26,878 nt of DNA from Flavobacterium psychrophilum (GTDB taxonomy: Bacteria > Bacteroidota > Bacteroidia > Flavobacteriales > Flavobacteriaceae), in assembly GCA_945878515.1 (NCBI GenBank), contig CAMCTL010000030.1, forward strand, positions 1-26,878, read 5' to 3'. The stretch's first letter is position 1. Every line of letters begins with the position of its first letter. Below, in pieces: positions 1-8,153 of the stretch. A program made the translations under genes and the position numbers. The notes below the pieces were generated by a model that ran no database searches, had not been told where the DNA came from, and was given only the letters and a program-made list of their open reading frames with translations.

Positions 1-1284
1 TTAAAATTAAATCCTGATTTTGAGCTCTATCTTTTTAAAACAGGGATGGAATGTATCAGTAATCTATATCAAAAACCAGACATAATTTGTTTAGATTTTG
101 GATTGCCTGATATTACAGGAGATAAATTACTGCAAAGGATTCAAGAAATAAACAATAAAATACCAATTATAATTATTAGCGGTCAAGAAGAAATTGAGGT
201 TGCGGTGAATTTTTTAAAATCTGGTGCCAAAGATTATATCATTAAAAATGAACAAACTAAAGATATTCTTTGGAATTCAATCAATAAAATTAGGGAAAAC
301 CTAGATCTTGTAAACGAGGTTGAGGATTTAAAAGAACAATTAGAACAAAAATTTAGTTTCGAGAAAACTATTATTGGTCAAAGTAATGCTATAAAAAGTG
401 TTTTCAATAAAATAAACAAGTCAATCAACACCAATATAAATGTTTCGATAACTGGTGAGACAGGAACCGGAAAAGAGGTTGTAGCCAAAGCAATTCATTA
501 CAATTCAGATAGAAAAAACAAGCCTTTTATTGCAATAAATATGGCTGCTATTCCTAAAGATTTGATGGAAAGCGATTTTTTTGGTCACGAACCAGGCGCT
601 TTTACGGGAGCAAATAGTAGAAATATCGGGAAATTTGAGCAAGCCAATAGCGGAACCATTTTTCTTGATGAAATTGCCGAATTGGATCTGAATCTTCAAA
701 GTAAATTGTTGCGGGTTTTGCAGGAAAGAGAAGTTGTTCGCTTGGGTGGAACAAAAAAGATAAAATTTGATGCGCGACTGATAATCGCCACACACAAAGA
801 TTTGGCTCAGGAAGTAAAAAATGGAAACTTTAGAGAGGATTTATATTACAGAATTATTGGTTTGCCTATAGAGTTGCCTCCGCTACGAGAAAGAGGAAAC
901 GACACTTTATTGTTAGCAAAATATTTTATCGACTTATTTATAAAAGACAATAAAATGAAACCAATTTCGCTATCCAAGGAAGCCAAAGATAAACTTATGA
1001 AGTATTCGTTTCCTGGAAATATAAGAGAGTTAAAATCGGTCATTGATCTGGCCTGCGTGATGTGTGAAAACCACGAAATATTGCCCGACGATTTAACTTT
1101 TACTAGCATCAACAATACTGATTTTTTCCTATCAGACGAAAAGACATTAAAAGAATATACATCCGAAATCATCTTTCATTATTTGAAGAAAAATGGAAAC
1201 GATGTTGTAAAAACAGCAAAAAAACTTGATATAGGCAAGTCCACTATTTATAATTTAATCCAGTCCTTAGAGACACAAAAATAA
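1..1284 (+). CDS. Sigma-54-dependent response regulator (NtrC family), 5' partial
   Basis: Transcription activator that on phosphorylation would oligomerise and use ATP to open sigma-54 promoters. The frame is open to base 1, so the gene starts upstream; the ATG at 46 lies inside the receiver domain and is not the start. Counting from base 1, the receiver phospho-acceptor is D32 in LDFGLPD and the conserved receiver lysine sits in YIIK. The AAA+ domain has Walker A GETGTGKE near residue 152, an intact GAFTGA loop (199-204) that contacts sigma-54, and Walker B FLDEI (221-225). A Fis-type helix-turn-helix lies at about 390-423 (KTAKKLDIGKSTIYNLI). All parts needed for sigma-54 activation are seen. 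The FIST gene starts 5 bp after the stop, so the genes are probably co-transcribed. The likely phosphodonor is the hybrid kinase two genes downstream (inference). Confidence 0.95.
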   Translation, partial: LKLNPDFELYLFKTGMECISNLYQKPDIICLDFGLPDITGDKLLQRIQEINNKIPIIIISGQEEIEVAVNFLKSGAKDYIIKNEQTKDILWNSINKIRENLDLVNEVEDLKEQLEQKFSFEKTIIGQSNAIKSVFNKINKSINTNINVSITGETGTGKEVVAKAIHYNSDRKNKPFIAINMAAIPKDLMESDFFGHEPGAFTGANSRNIGKFEQANSGTIFLDEIAELDLNLQSKLLRVLQEREVVRLGGTKKIKFDARLIIATHKDLAQEVKNGNFREDLYYRIIGLPIELPPLRERGNDTLLLAKYFIDLFIKDNKMKPISLSKEAKDKLMKYSFPGNIRELKSVIDLACVMCENHEILPDDLTFTSINNTDFFLSDEKTLKEYTSEIIFHYLKKNGNDVVKTAKKLDIGKSTIYNLIQSLETQK

Positions 1285-1289
1285 CTATC

Positions 1290-2432
1290 ATGAAAACAGC
1301 TACCAGTTTGTACAAAGAACATTCGTTCTGCATGGAAATGAATGAAGAAAAAATGATTTTAAACGAAGCCCAATTGGTAATCGGATTTGGCTCGAGTGAT
1401 TTAGTATCACAAGAAAAATCTTTTCTCGATATCAAAAATAAATATCCAAATGCTCAGATCGCACTTTGTTCATCGGCTGGCGAAATATTTCAAAAAGAAG
1501 TTTTGGACGATACTATTTCACTTGTAGCTATGCAGTTTGAATCTACAACTATCCAAACTTCGGAGATAAGCATTGAAGATTTCGATTCAAGTTACGAAGC
1601 GGGAAAAATCTTGGTCAATAAATTTTCTGAAGAAAAATTGAAATTAATTTTAGTATTTTCAGATGGAGGAAAAGTTAATGGAAGCGAGCTCGTGAAAGGT
1701 ATGAATGATTTTAAAAAAACTGGAGTATTAATAACTGGAGGTTTGGCTGGTGATGGCAGTAGATTTGAAAGGCCGTTTGTGGGTTTAAATCAAGTTGCGC
1801 AATCCGGCAAAATACTTGCTATTGGTTTTTATGGTGACAATATCGTTTTATCACACGGCTCTTTTGGAGGTTGGGAATCTTTTGGGCTTGAACGAACCAT
1901 AACAAAATCGAATGCAAATGTATTGTTTGAAATAGACGGTAAGAACGCACTCGGGTTGTACAAAACCTATTTGGGCAAATATGCTGAGGAGCTTCCGAGT
2001 TCAGCACTACTTTTTCCGTTATCAATTAAGTTGTCTGATAGTCAGGATCCGATCGTCCGAACTATTCTTTCTATTGACACTGAGAATGAATCGATAACAT
2101 TTGCTGGCGATATTCCCGAAGGAAGCAGAATTCGATTTATGAAAGCCAATTTTGATAAATTAATTGATGCTGCTGCCGATGCTGCAAATTCTTGTTTAGA
2201 AATTACAGAAAGCAAACCAAAACTTGCAATTTTAATCAGTTGTGTTGGAAGAAAATTAATTATGCCTACAAGAATCGATGAAGAAATTGAAGCAATTTCA
2301 GAGATATTTGGCACCAATACCTTGCTTTCTGGTTTTTATTCCTATGGCGAAATTTCTCCACTTAGTCCATTCGCAAACTGTGAGCTTCAAAATCAAACCA
2401 TGACCATAACAGGTATTAATGAAATAGTATAA
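1290..2432 (+). CDS. FIST domain sensory protein
   Basis: 380 residues with the two-part FIST architecture: FIST_N (about 30-210) with CSSAGEI (60-66) and TGGLAGDG (149-156), and FIST_C (about 220-360) with the typical FxxYGEISP end (FYSYGEISP). FIST domains are thought to bind small ligands, possibly amino acids, and are often encoded beside or fused to signalling modules. No signal peptide or membrane segment is visible, so a cytoplasmic location is expected. The gene sits 5 bp after the sigma-54 regulator and its stop is 1 bp before the ATG of the hybrid kinase. This tight spacing suggests it supplies an input signal to that kinase (inference from context). The ligand is unknown. Confidence 0.9.
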   Translation: MKTATSLYKEHSFCMEMNEEKMILNEAQLVIGFGSSDLVSQEKSFLDIKNKYPNAQIALCSSAGEIFQKEVLDDTISLVAMQFESTTIQTSEISIEDFDSSYEAGKILVNKFSEEKLKLILVFSDGGKVNGSELVKGMNDFKKTGVLITGGLAGDGSRFERPFVGLNQVAQSGKILAIGFYGDNIVLSHGSFGGWESFGLERTITKSNANVLFEIDGKNALGLYKTYLGKYAEELPSSALLFPLSIKLSDSQDPIVRTILSIDTENESITFAGDIPEGSRIRFMKANFDKLIDAAADAANSCLEITESKPKLAILISCVGRKLIMPTRIDEEIEAISEIFGTNTLLSGFYSYGEISPLSPFANCELQNQTMTITGINEIV

Positions 2433-2433
2433 A

Positions 2434-5400
2434 ATGGATTTTCATAAACTTTTACAAAAACAAATAAAAAAGTATTTGCCTACAGATTCTTTATTAAACC
2501 CTTCTTTTGAGGCGTTTTTTAAGTCAGTAAACGATTCTTATTTGGCTTTTGAAAAAGACAAAACAATAATGGATCACTCTTTTCTGGAAAGTGAAAAAGA
2601 ATATTACGAAATTAATAATCAGTTCAAAAAAGAAATAGAGCTTAAAAAATTAGCTACAAATAATTTATACGAAAGTATTAATAAAGATGATGGTGAGTAT
2701 GATAGAAATCATGAAAATGATGACGATTTGCTTTTTGTTTCAGAATATTTAAAAAAGCAAATTGATAAAAGAAAAAAGACGGAAGAGCGGCTTTACGAAA
2801 CTGTAGAATTGTTAAAAACTTTGCTTGCAAATTTTCAATCTGGTGTAATGGCCGAGGACGAAAACCGCAAAGTGATTTTTGCCAATCAAGTGTTTTGTGA
2901 TATGCGAAATTTAGACCTCGCTCCAGAGCAATTAGAAGGTGTAGACGGTACGACGCTTATACAAAATGCAAAATCATTGTATAAAAATCCTGAACGTTTT
3001 ATTGAGGCAAAAAATAAAATATTAAGCGACAAAAAACTCGTTTTAGGCGAATTGATCGAAACAGTAGACAATCGTTTTATAGAACGAGACTACATTCCAA
3101 TTTTCATTGAGAGCAAATACAAAGGACATCTTTGGAAATACACAGATGTTACTTCTAAAATCCAAACTTTACAATTATTAGAACAAAGCGAGGAGCACAG
3201 CCGTTTGATTATGAATTCTTCTTTGAATTCAATTATAACAATGAGTGCCGGCACTAAACAAATTACATTCTGGAACAGTCAGGCTGAAAACATCTTTGGA
3301 TGGACAAAAGAAGAAGCACTGGGAAGAAAAATGCTTGATTTGATCATTCCGAAGCGCTACCAGTACATCTGGGAAAATACAATTCAACAATACGCTCAAA
3401 GTGGAGAAGGCAGCTATTTCAACAAACAATTAGAATTTACATTGGTCAACAAGGCTGGAAATGAATTTTTTGGTGAGGCTTCTATAATTCCAATAGTGCA
3501 AAATGGAGAAACTTTTTTCTGCGCTTTCCTACAAGATATTTCAAAGAGAAAGGAAGCCGAGAAAAATCTTTTAAAAACTGTCGAACTTTTAAAAACACTG
3601 CTCGCTAATCTTCAATCAGGTGTTTTGGTGGAGGATGAGAACCGAAAAATATTGTTTACAAACCAGCTTTTTTGTGATATTTTTTCTATTCCTGTTGCTC
3701 CAGAAAACATGATTGGCATTGACTGTACAAATTCAGCAGAACAATCTAAAAACTTGTTTCAAGATTCATCATCTTTTAGTCCAAGAATTGAAGAGATTTT
3801 AAGCGATAAAAAAACTGTAACAGACGAGTTGCTCGAGACCAGTGACCACAAATTTTTGTCCAGAGATTATGTTCCTATTTTTATCAACGGGGAATATAGA
3901 GGACATCTATGGAAATATACTGATATTACACCAAGGATTCAAAATCAGAAACTTTTAGAACAAAGCGAAGAACGTACTCAAATCATAATGAATGCGGCCC
4001 TAAATGCTATAATTACTGTTGATTACAAAGGCGATATAACTTTCTGGAACGATCAAGCCGAAATAATTTTTGGTTGGAAAGAAGAAGAAACATTAGGAAA
4101 AACATTTACAGATTTTATGATTCCTGAGCGCAATCGAGAAGCTTGGCAATATGCTATAAATCAGTATTTAACTGAAGGACATAACGAATTTTTAAACAAA
4201 CAAGTTGAACTTTTTGGTGTAAATAAGGCGGGAGTTGAATTCCTTGCCGAAATTACAATTACGCCTGTGACTCAAAATGGAGAAACTTTTTTCTGCGCCT
4301 TTCTGCAAGATATTTCAAAAAGAAAAGAAGCCGAAAACCAACGCTACGAAACTGTAGAATTATTAAAGACACTGCTTGCAAATCTTCAATCAGGCGTATT
4401 GGTCGAAGATGAAAATCGCAACATATTGTTTTCAAATCAACTGCTTTGGGATATGCGAAATAATCCAATTTTAGCAGCTGATATGCAAGGTGTTAATTAT
4501 TCAAAATCATTTGAAGAAGTCAAATACTTATTTAAAGATTCGGAACATTTTAAACCTCGAGTACTTGAATTGCTTCAAAATAAAAAGCCTGTGGTAAGAG
4601 AACTTCTTGAAACGGTGGACAATCGTTTTCTTGAACGAGATTATATTCCAATTTTTCTTAACGACCAGTATAAAGGACATTTGTGGAAGTACACTGATGT
4701 GACCCAAATGATGCAAAACCAAAATCAACTAAAGCAAAGTGAAAACCGAAGCAAATTGATTATGAATGCTTCCTTGAATGCTATTGTCACAATTGACATT
4801 AACGGGATTATAACATTTTGGAACAAACAAGCAGAGATTATTTTTGGATGGGATGAAGCTGAGGCATTAGGACAAGAATTGGCTCAGATGATTGTACCGC
4901 ACCAACACATTGCTGCTCATAATAAAGGAATGAAGCATTATGCTGCAACCGGAGAAGGTCCTGTGCTGAACAAACAATTAAATCTTACAGCACTCAATAA
5001 AAAAGGAATAGAATTTCCAATTGAAATGACAATAATTCCAATAAATGAGAATGATCAAGTGTTCTTTTGTGCTTTTATTCAGGACATGTCAGAAAAGGCG
5101 GAGGCCGAAAACATCCGAAAAATTCAAGAGGAAAAGTACCAAAATGTTATTGCTCACATGAACCTTGGACTGATGGAGGTTGATAATGATGAGGTTATCA
5201 ATTATGTGAATCAAAGTTTTGCAACAATTTCGGGCTATGAAATAAGCGAACTTTTGGGTAAAAAACCGACAGAAATTTTTGTTTTTGGAGACAATATAAA
5301 TGTTACAAAATCCAAGGATGAACTAAGGAAAATAGGTATTTCGGATATTTATCAACTCCCAGTCAAAAATAAAAGAGGTGAGCTACGTTGGTGGGCAATT

Positions 5401-7035
5401 AGCGGAGCACCAAGCTATGACAGCAAAGGAAATGTAATTGGCTCCATAGGAATTCACTTAGATATAACTGAACAAAAACAATTGGAGTTAGATCTTGAAA
5501 AGGAAAAGACGAACGCACTTGAATCTTCAAAAGCCAAAGAAGTTTTCTTGGCCAACATGAGTCATGAAATACGAACACCTTTAAATGCGATTATTGGATT
5601 TTTAAGAGAATTAGATAAACAAGAACTTACAGAACTTCAAAAGGATTATGTAGAAAATAGTTCTATTGCATCTAAACATTTATTGGCGATTATCAATAAT
5701 ATTTTGGATATTTCAAAAATTGAAGCTGGCGAATTATCGCTTGAATCAGAAGATTTTGTATTTGAAAAATCAATTTCAAATGTGGCTAAAGTGCTAGAAC
5801 CATTGCTAAAACAAAAAGGACTGTATCTTGATTTTAATATTTCGAATGACATTGAGAAGGTGTTGGTTGGAGACGCATTGCGATTGCAACAAATTTTATT
5901 TAATCTTGTAGGTAATGCTGTGAAATTCACCAGTGAAGGAAATATCACGATAGATTGTAAACTTGTTAAAAATACTTTTGATTCTCAGGAAATACAAATT
6001 TCAGTTTCAGATACTGGAATTGGGATGGAAAGCAGTTTTATAGCTAATATTTTTAATAAATTTTCACAAGAAGACAAAGCCGTAACCAGAAAGTACGGTG
6101 GAACAGGTTTGGGCTTATCCATAACTAAGGAATTGATCAACTTGATGAATGGGCAAATTAAAATCGAAAGCGAGAAAAATGTTGGGACAACCGTTCATCT
6201 TTTTATTAATTTTCCAAAAGGAAGCAATCAAGAATCCGAAGATATGAATAGTGATAAAGTGGTTACCTCGTTCGACAATATTTCAATTCTTTTGGTCGAG
6301 GATAATAGTTTAAATCGAATGGTAGCTCAAAACTCTTTGCAATATTATGATTGTCAAGTTACTGAGGCCGAAAATGGAGTAGAAGCAATTGCAATACTTA
6401 AAGAAAAGACATTTGATGTGATTCTAATGGATATTCAAATGCCAGAAATGGGCGGAATAGAAGCTACGGAAATAATAAGAAATGAATTAAAACTTAGCAC
6501 TCCAATAATTGCATTAACTGCCAATGCTTTTAAAACAGAAATTGATAAATGTAAAAAAGCAGGAATGGATGATTATGTAACAAAACCTTTTGATGAAGAT
6601 ATTTTAATTGAAACAATTGCAAAATATACTGTAAACAAAAAAGTGCCAAATAATATTAATTTATCAGTAAATTCATCGTCAATGGAAAATAACTACAATT
6701 TAACGTCGTTAAAAAACTTAAGTAGAGGGAATAACGAATTTGTCGATATGATGATTTCGATTTTTGTTGAACAAACAACTGATGTAATTGCAAAAATTTC
6801 AGCTGCTATTCTTCAAGATGATTTTATGGAAGTGAGTCGTTTGATCCATAAAATAAAACCTAGTATTGAAAGTTTAGGAATATTAAGCATCGTTAGTGAA
6901 ATTAGTCTTTTGGAGAAAATTGCAAAAGAGGAAGGCAATAAAGAACAGATTTCGACTATTTTTATTACGATTAAACAAGTTTTAGAGGAAACTGTAGAGC
7001 AATTAAAGAAAAATGAAATGAAGGATGGTTTTTAA
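2434..7035 (+). CDS. Multi-PAS hybrid histidine kinase with receiver and HPt domains
   Basis: 1533 residues, with no membrane segment seen, so a cytoplasmic sensor kinase. The N-terminus (1-115) is polar and partly coiled. Residues of about 120-890 are three copies of a two-PAS module (period 258-259 residues; copies start near 122, 381 and 639). Each copy has a first PAS ending in a GHLWKYTD motif and a second PAS ending in FFCAF(L/I)QD(I/M)S. A seventh PAS spans about 900-1015. HisKA follows with phospho-acceptor H1044 (MSHEIRTPLNA), then HATPase_c with N box NLVGNAVKF (around 1157-1165), DTGIGM (1193-1198) and GGTGLGLS (from 1222). A receiver has D1333 and K1384, and a C-terminal HPt domain has H1472 (HKIKPS). 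The full His-Asp-His relay is intact. The HPt could pass phosphate to the sigma-54 regulator and/or the receiver-only protein beside it (inference). The start is 1 bp after the FIST stop. Confidence 0.95.
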   Translation: MDFHKLLQKQIKKYLPTDSLLNPSFEAFFKSVNDSYLAFEKDKTIMDHSFLESEKEYYEINNQFKKEIELKKLATNNLYESINKDDGEYDRNHENDDDLLFVSEYLKKQIDKRKKTEERLYETVELLKTLLANFQSGVMAEDENRKVIFANQVFCDMRNLDLAPEQLEGVDGTTLIQNAKSLYKNPERFIEAKNKILSDKKLVLGELIETVDNRFIERDYIPIFIESKYKGHLWKYTDVTSKIQTLQLLEQSEEHSRLIMNSSLNSIITMSAGTKQITFWNSQAENIFGWTKEEALGRKMLDLIIPKRYQYIWENTIQQYAQSGEGSYFNKQLEFTLVNKAGNEFFGEASIIPIVQNGETFFCAFLQDISKRKEAEKNLLKTVELLKTLLANLQSGVLVEDENRKILFTNQLFCDIFSIPVAPENMIGIDCTNSAEQSKNLFQDSSSFSPRIEEILSDKKTVTDELLETSDHKFLSRDYVPIFINGEYRGHLWKYTDITPRIQNQKLLEQSEERTQIIMNAALNAIITVDYKGDITFWNDQAEIIFGWKEEETLGKTFTDFMIPERNREAWQYAINQYLTEGHNEFLNKQVELFGVNKAGVEFLAEITITPVTQNGETFFCAFLQDISKRKEAENQRYETVELLKTLLANLQSGVLVEDENRNILFSNQLLWDMRNNPILAADMQGVNYSKSFEEVKYLFKDSEHFKPRVLELLQNKKPVVRELLETVDNRFLERDYIPIFLNDQYKGHLWKYTDVTQMMQNQNQLKQSENRSKLIMNASLNAIVTIDINGIITFWNKQAEIIFGWDEAEALGQELAQMIVPHQHIAAHNKGMKHYAATGEGPVLNKQLNLTALNKKGIEFPIEMTIIPINENDQVFFCAFIQDMSEKAEAENIRKIQEEKYQNVIAHMNLGLMEVDNDEVINYVNQSFATISGYEISELLGKKPTEIFVFGDNINVTKSKDELRKIGISDIYQLPVKNKRGELRWWAISGAPSYDSKGNVIGSIGIHLDITEQKQLELDLEKEKTNALESSKAKEVFLANMSHEIRTPLNAIIGFLRELDKQELTELQKDYVENSSIASKHLLAIINNILDISKIEAGELSLESEDFVFEKSISNVAKVLEPLLKQKGLYLDFNISNDIEKVLVGDALRLQQILFNLVGNAVKFTSEGNITIDCKLVKNTFDSQEIQISVSDTGIGMESSFIANIFNKFSQEDKAVTRKYGGTGLGLSITKELINLMNGQIKIESEKNVGTTVHLFINFPKGSNQESEDMNSDKVVTSFDNISILLVEDNSLNRMVAQNSLQYYDCQVTEAENGVEAIAILKEKTFDVILMDIQMPEMGGIEATEIIRNELKLSTPIIALTANAFKTEIDKCKKAGMDDYVTKPFDEDILIETIAKYTVNKKVPNNINLSVNSSSMENNYNLTSLKNLSRGNNEFVDMMISIFVEQTTDVIAKISAAILQDDFMEVSRLIHKIKPSIESLGILSIVSEISLLEKIAKEEGNKEQISTIFITIKQVLEETVEQLKKNEMKDGF
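2788..5106 (+). repeat. Triplicated two-PAS module inside the hybrid kinase
   Basis: Three in-frame repeats of about 775 bp, seen as near-matching protein units beginning at kinase residues 122, 381 and 639. Landmarks recur in each copy: TVELLKTLLAN, EDENR, a RDY(I/V)PIF block, GHLWKYTD, then (S)LN(A/S)I, FW(N), FGW and FCAF. Copies are similar but not identical, so the duplication is not very recent. Confidence 0.9.
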
Positions 7036-7048
7036 TAATTTCTAAAAT

Positions 7049-7079
7049 AATTTTGGAAAATTTTCCAAAATTTGGAAAA
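7049..7079. promoter_or_regulatory. Overlapping palindromes, candidate operator/upstream activator site
   Basis: A perfect 24-bp palindrome (7049-7072, core TTTTGGAAAATTTTCCAAAA) overlaps a second inverted repeat, TTTTCCA-N5-TGGAAAA (7061-7079). It begins 13 bp after the kinase stop and lies about 80-105 bp upstream of the predicted start of transcription for the receiver-only gene, a normal distance for an activator site. It could instead be a weak terminator of the kinase operon, but no clean T-run follows. Confidence 0.45.
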
Positions 7080-7131
7080 ATTTATCAAATTATTTAAAAT
7101 TAACTTGTTCATTATTATATATTTAATTTTT

Positions 7132-7147
7132 TGGCTTGAATTTGGCT
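7132..7147 (+). promoter_or_regulatory. Candidate sigma-54 (-24/-12) promoter
   Basis: TTGGC at 7131-7135 and TTGGC at 7142-7146 place the GG (7133) and the GC (7145) exactly 12 bp apart, as in TGGCAC-N5-TTGC. The match is TGGC at -24 but only GC at -12 (TGGC instead of TTGC). A transcript would start near 7157, about 19 bp before the ATG at 7176. In so AT-rich a region the match is notable, but it is not proof. Confidence 0.35.
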
Positions 7148-7175
7148 ATTTAATTTTTATAACTAATTATTTATT

Positions 7176-7610
7176 ATGGATAATAAAATTCAATACAAAT
7201 TTTTTATTGTTGATGACCATATTTTTAGCGCAAAGCTGCACGTGCAATTTCTAAAAAATATGGGGTTAGATGACATCACTTATTACAGTAATGGTACTGA
7301 TTGTTTAAAAAATCTACAGCTAAACCCCGACATAATTTTTCTTGATCACGACATGGAGGACATAACTGGTTTGGAGGTATTAAAAAAAGTTAAAACATAT
7401 AATCCAAATATATATGTGGTCATGGTTTCTGGTGAAACAAACGTAAAAATTGCTATGGATGCTTTAAAGTTTGGTGCATTTGACTATATATTGAAAGATG
7501 ATTTAGTGGCTGACAAGATGAAAAAGACCCTAAATAAAATAATTATAGTGAAAGAACAGTTGAAAAAATCTCCTCCAAATCTCATCAAAAAATTACTGTA
7601 CTTTTTTTAA
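7176..7610 (+). CDS. Receiver-only (CheY-like) response regulator
   Basis: 144 residues consisting of one receiver domain and a short basic tail. The acidic pocket is D13-D14, the phospho-acceptor is D57 (FLDHDMED), the conserved S/T position is S85 (VMVSG), and K107 sits in YILK. No output domain follows. Its middle part resembles the receiver of the sigma-54 regulator at the window start (both have a DITG motif, then an SG and an FDY or KDY block), suggesting common ancestry. Lying 140 bp after an HPt-bearing hybrid kinase, it may be a phosphate sink, or an intermediate that acts by protein contact (inference). The ATG was chosen because the receiver fold begins at once. The upstream leader holds palindromes and a possible sigma-54 promoter. 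Confidence 0.92.
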   Translation: MDNKIQYKFFIVDDHIFSAKLHVQFLKNMGLDDITYYSNGTDCLKNLQLNPDIIFLDHDMEDITGLEVLKKVKTYNPNIYVVMVSGETNVKIAMDALKFGAFDYILKDDLVADKMKKTLNKIIIVKEQLKKSPPNLIKKLLYFF

Positions 7611-7630
7611 TTTTATAAAATTGTTTTTAT
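7609..7630 (+). terminator. Possible weak AT-only terminator
   Basis: A 14-bp perfect palindrome (AATTTTATAAAATT, 7609-7622) overlapping the stop of the receiver gene is followed by a T-rich run. The stem has no G or C, so it would be a weak terminator at best. Confidence 0.25.
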
Positions 7631-7857
7631 TTTAAATAGAATAATGTAAATTTATTTTATATTTTTTAGTTCAAACTATTTTTTTTGCCATTTTTTAAAT
7701 CGATAAAAAGAAACATATAAATTAGTAATGAGCTTAATAAATAAACCTTGAAAATCGATAAGAAAATTACGTTTCAAACCGATTAATGAATTTTAACATC
7801 TTAGTAATTTACAAGCTAACTAAATCTTCACGCTTGATCCTGAAAATCTAAATGCTA

Positions 7858-7876
7858 TTTTCCAGAAACTGGAAAA
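7858..7876. repeat. Second TTTTCCA-N5-TGGAAAA inverted repeat
   Basis: TTTTCCA at 7858-7864 and TGGAAAA at 7870-7876 have the same arms and the same 5-bp spacing as the site at 7061-7079. The inner bases extend the pairing by one (CCAG/CTGG). It may be a binding site for the same regulator, lying 25 bp upstream of the small ORF at 7902. Confidence 0.4.
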
Positions 7877-7901
7877 ATAATTAAGAAAAAAAAGTATAAG
7901 G

Positions 7902-8051
7902 ATGCCTATGTCTAGATTTTGGGAAGATGTTCTCATGATAGACAATGACTTAAGGCAGTTTGCTATTGATTGCATTTATTTTGATAATTGGTTATATGCA
8001 ATCATCATTAGCTCAATATTTTTTTTGAAAAAGTCTATCTCCACTTTTTAA
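7902..8051 (+). CDS. Possible 49-residue small protein
   Basis: A short ORF preceded by a purine-rich AAGTATAAGG immediately before the ATG. The product would start MPMSRFWEDVLMIDND and end in a hydrophobic stretch (LYAIIISSIFF) that could be one membrane helix followed by basic residues. The VLMIDND part is reminiscent of the first strand of a receiver domain, so it may be a gene remnant. Nothing recognised; it may be chance in an AT-rich gap. Confidence 0.25.
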   Translation: MPMSRFWEDVLMIDNDLRQFAIDCIYFDNWLYAIIISSIFFLKKSISTF

Positions 8052-8126
8052 TAAGTTACAAATAAGCTTCTATAAAACCACTTTTTTTTGGTTTTAGATA
8101 AATCAATTTTTTAATTCTTAAATCCT

Positions 8127-8134
8127 TATTTTTG
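8127..8134 (+). promoter_or_regulatory. -7 promoter box (TATTTTTG) for the helicase gene
   Basis: Exact match to the Bacteroidota TAnnTTTG -7 element, ending 19 bp before the helicase ATG. No TTG was found at the expected -33 position. Confidence 0.45.
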
Positions 8135-8153
8135 CATTCAACCGAAGTATATT

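Larger units (their letters stand above)
7611..8153. other. AT-rich intergenic region, mostly featureless
   Basis: A 543-bp gap between the receiver gene and the helicase gene. It contains a second TTTTCCA-N5-TGGAAAA inverted repeat (7858-7876), a 49-codon ORF (7902-8051), a repeated AATCGATAA word (7698-7706 and 7753-7761), an 8-bp-arm hairpin (8073-8080 with 8089-8096) and a -7 promoter box for the helicase gene. No RNA gene or other coding region was recognised. Confidence 0.7.

Noticed and set aside
1391..1402. CTCGAGTGATTT inside the FIST gene, similar to the cassette element end
   Set aside because: Only about ten bases match, it is within coding sequence and has no paired hairpin.
7072..7254. 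A 60-codon ORF from an ATTTG-rich leader overlapping the receiver gene
   Set aside because: No true signal beyond AT-rich hydrophobic codons; it overlaps the receiver gene in another frame and crosses the promoter region.
8073..8096. Hairpin TAAAACCA/TGGTTTTA upstream of the helicase as a terminator
   Set aside because: Eight-base AT-rich stem with an 8-base loop and no T-run directly after it on either strand.
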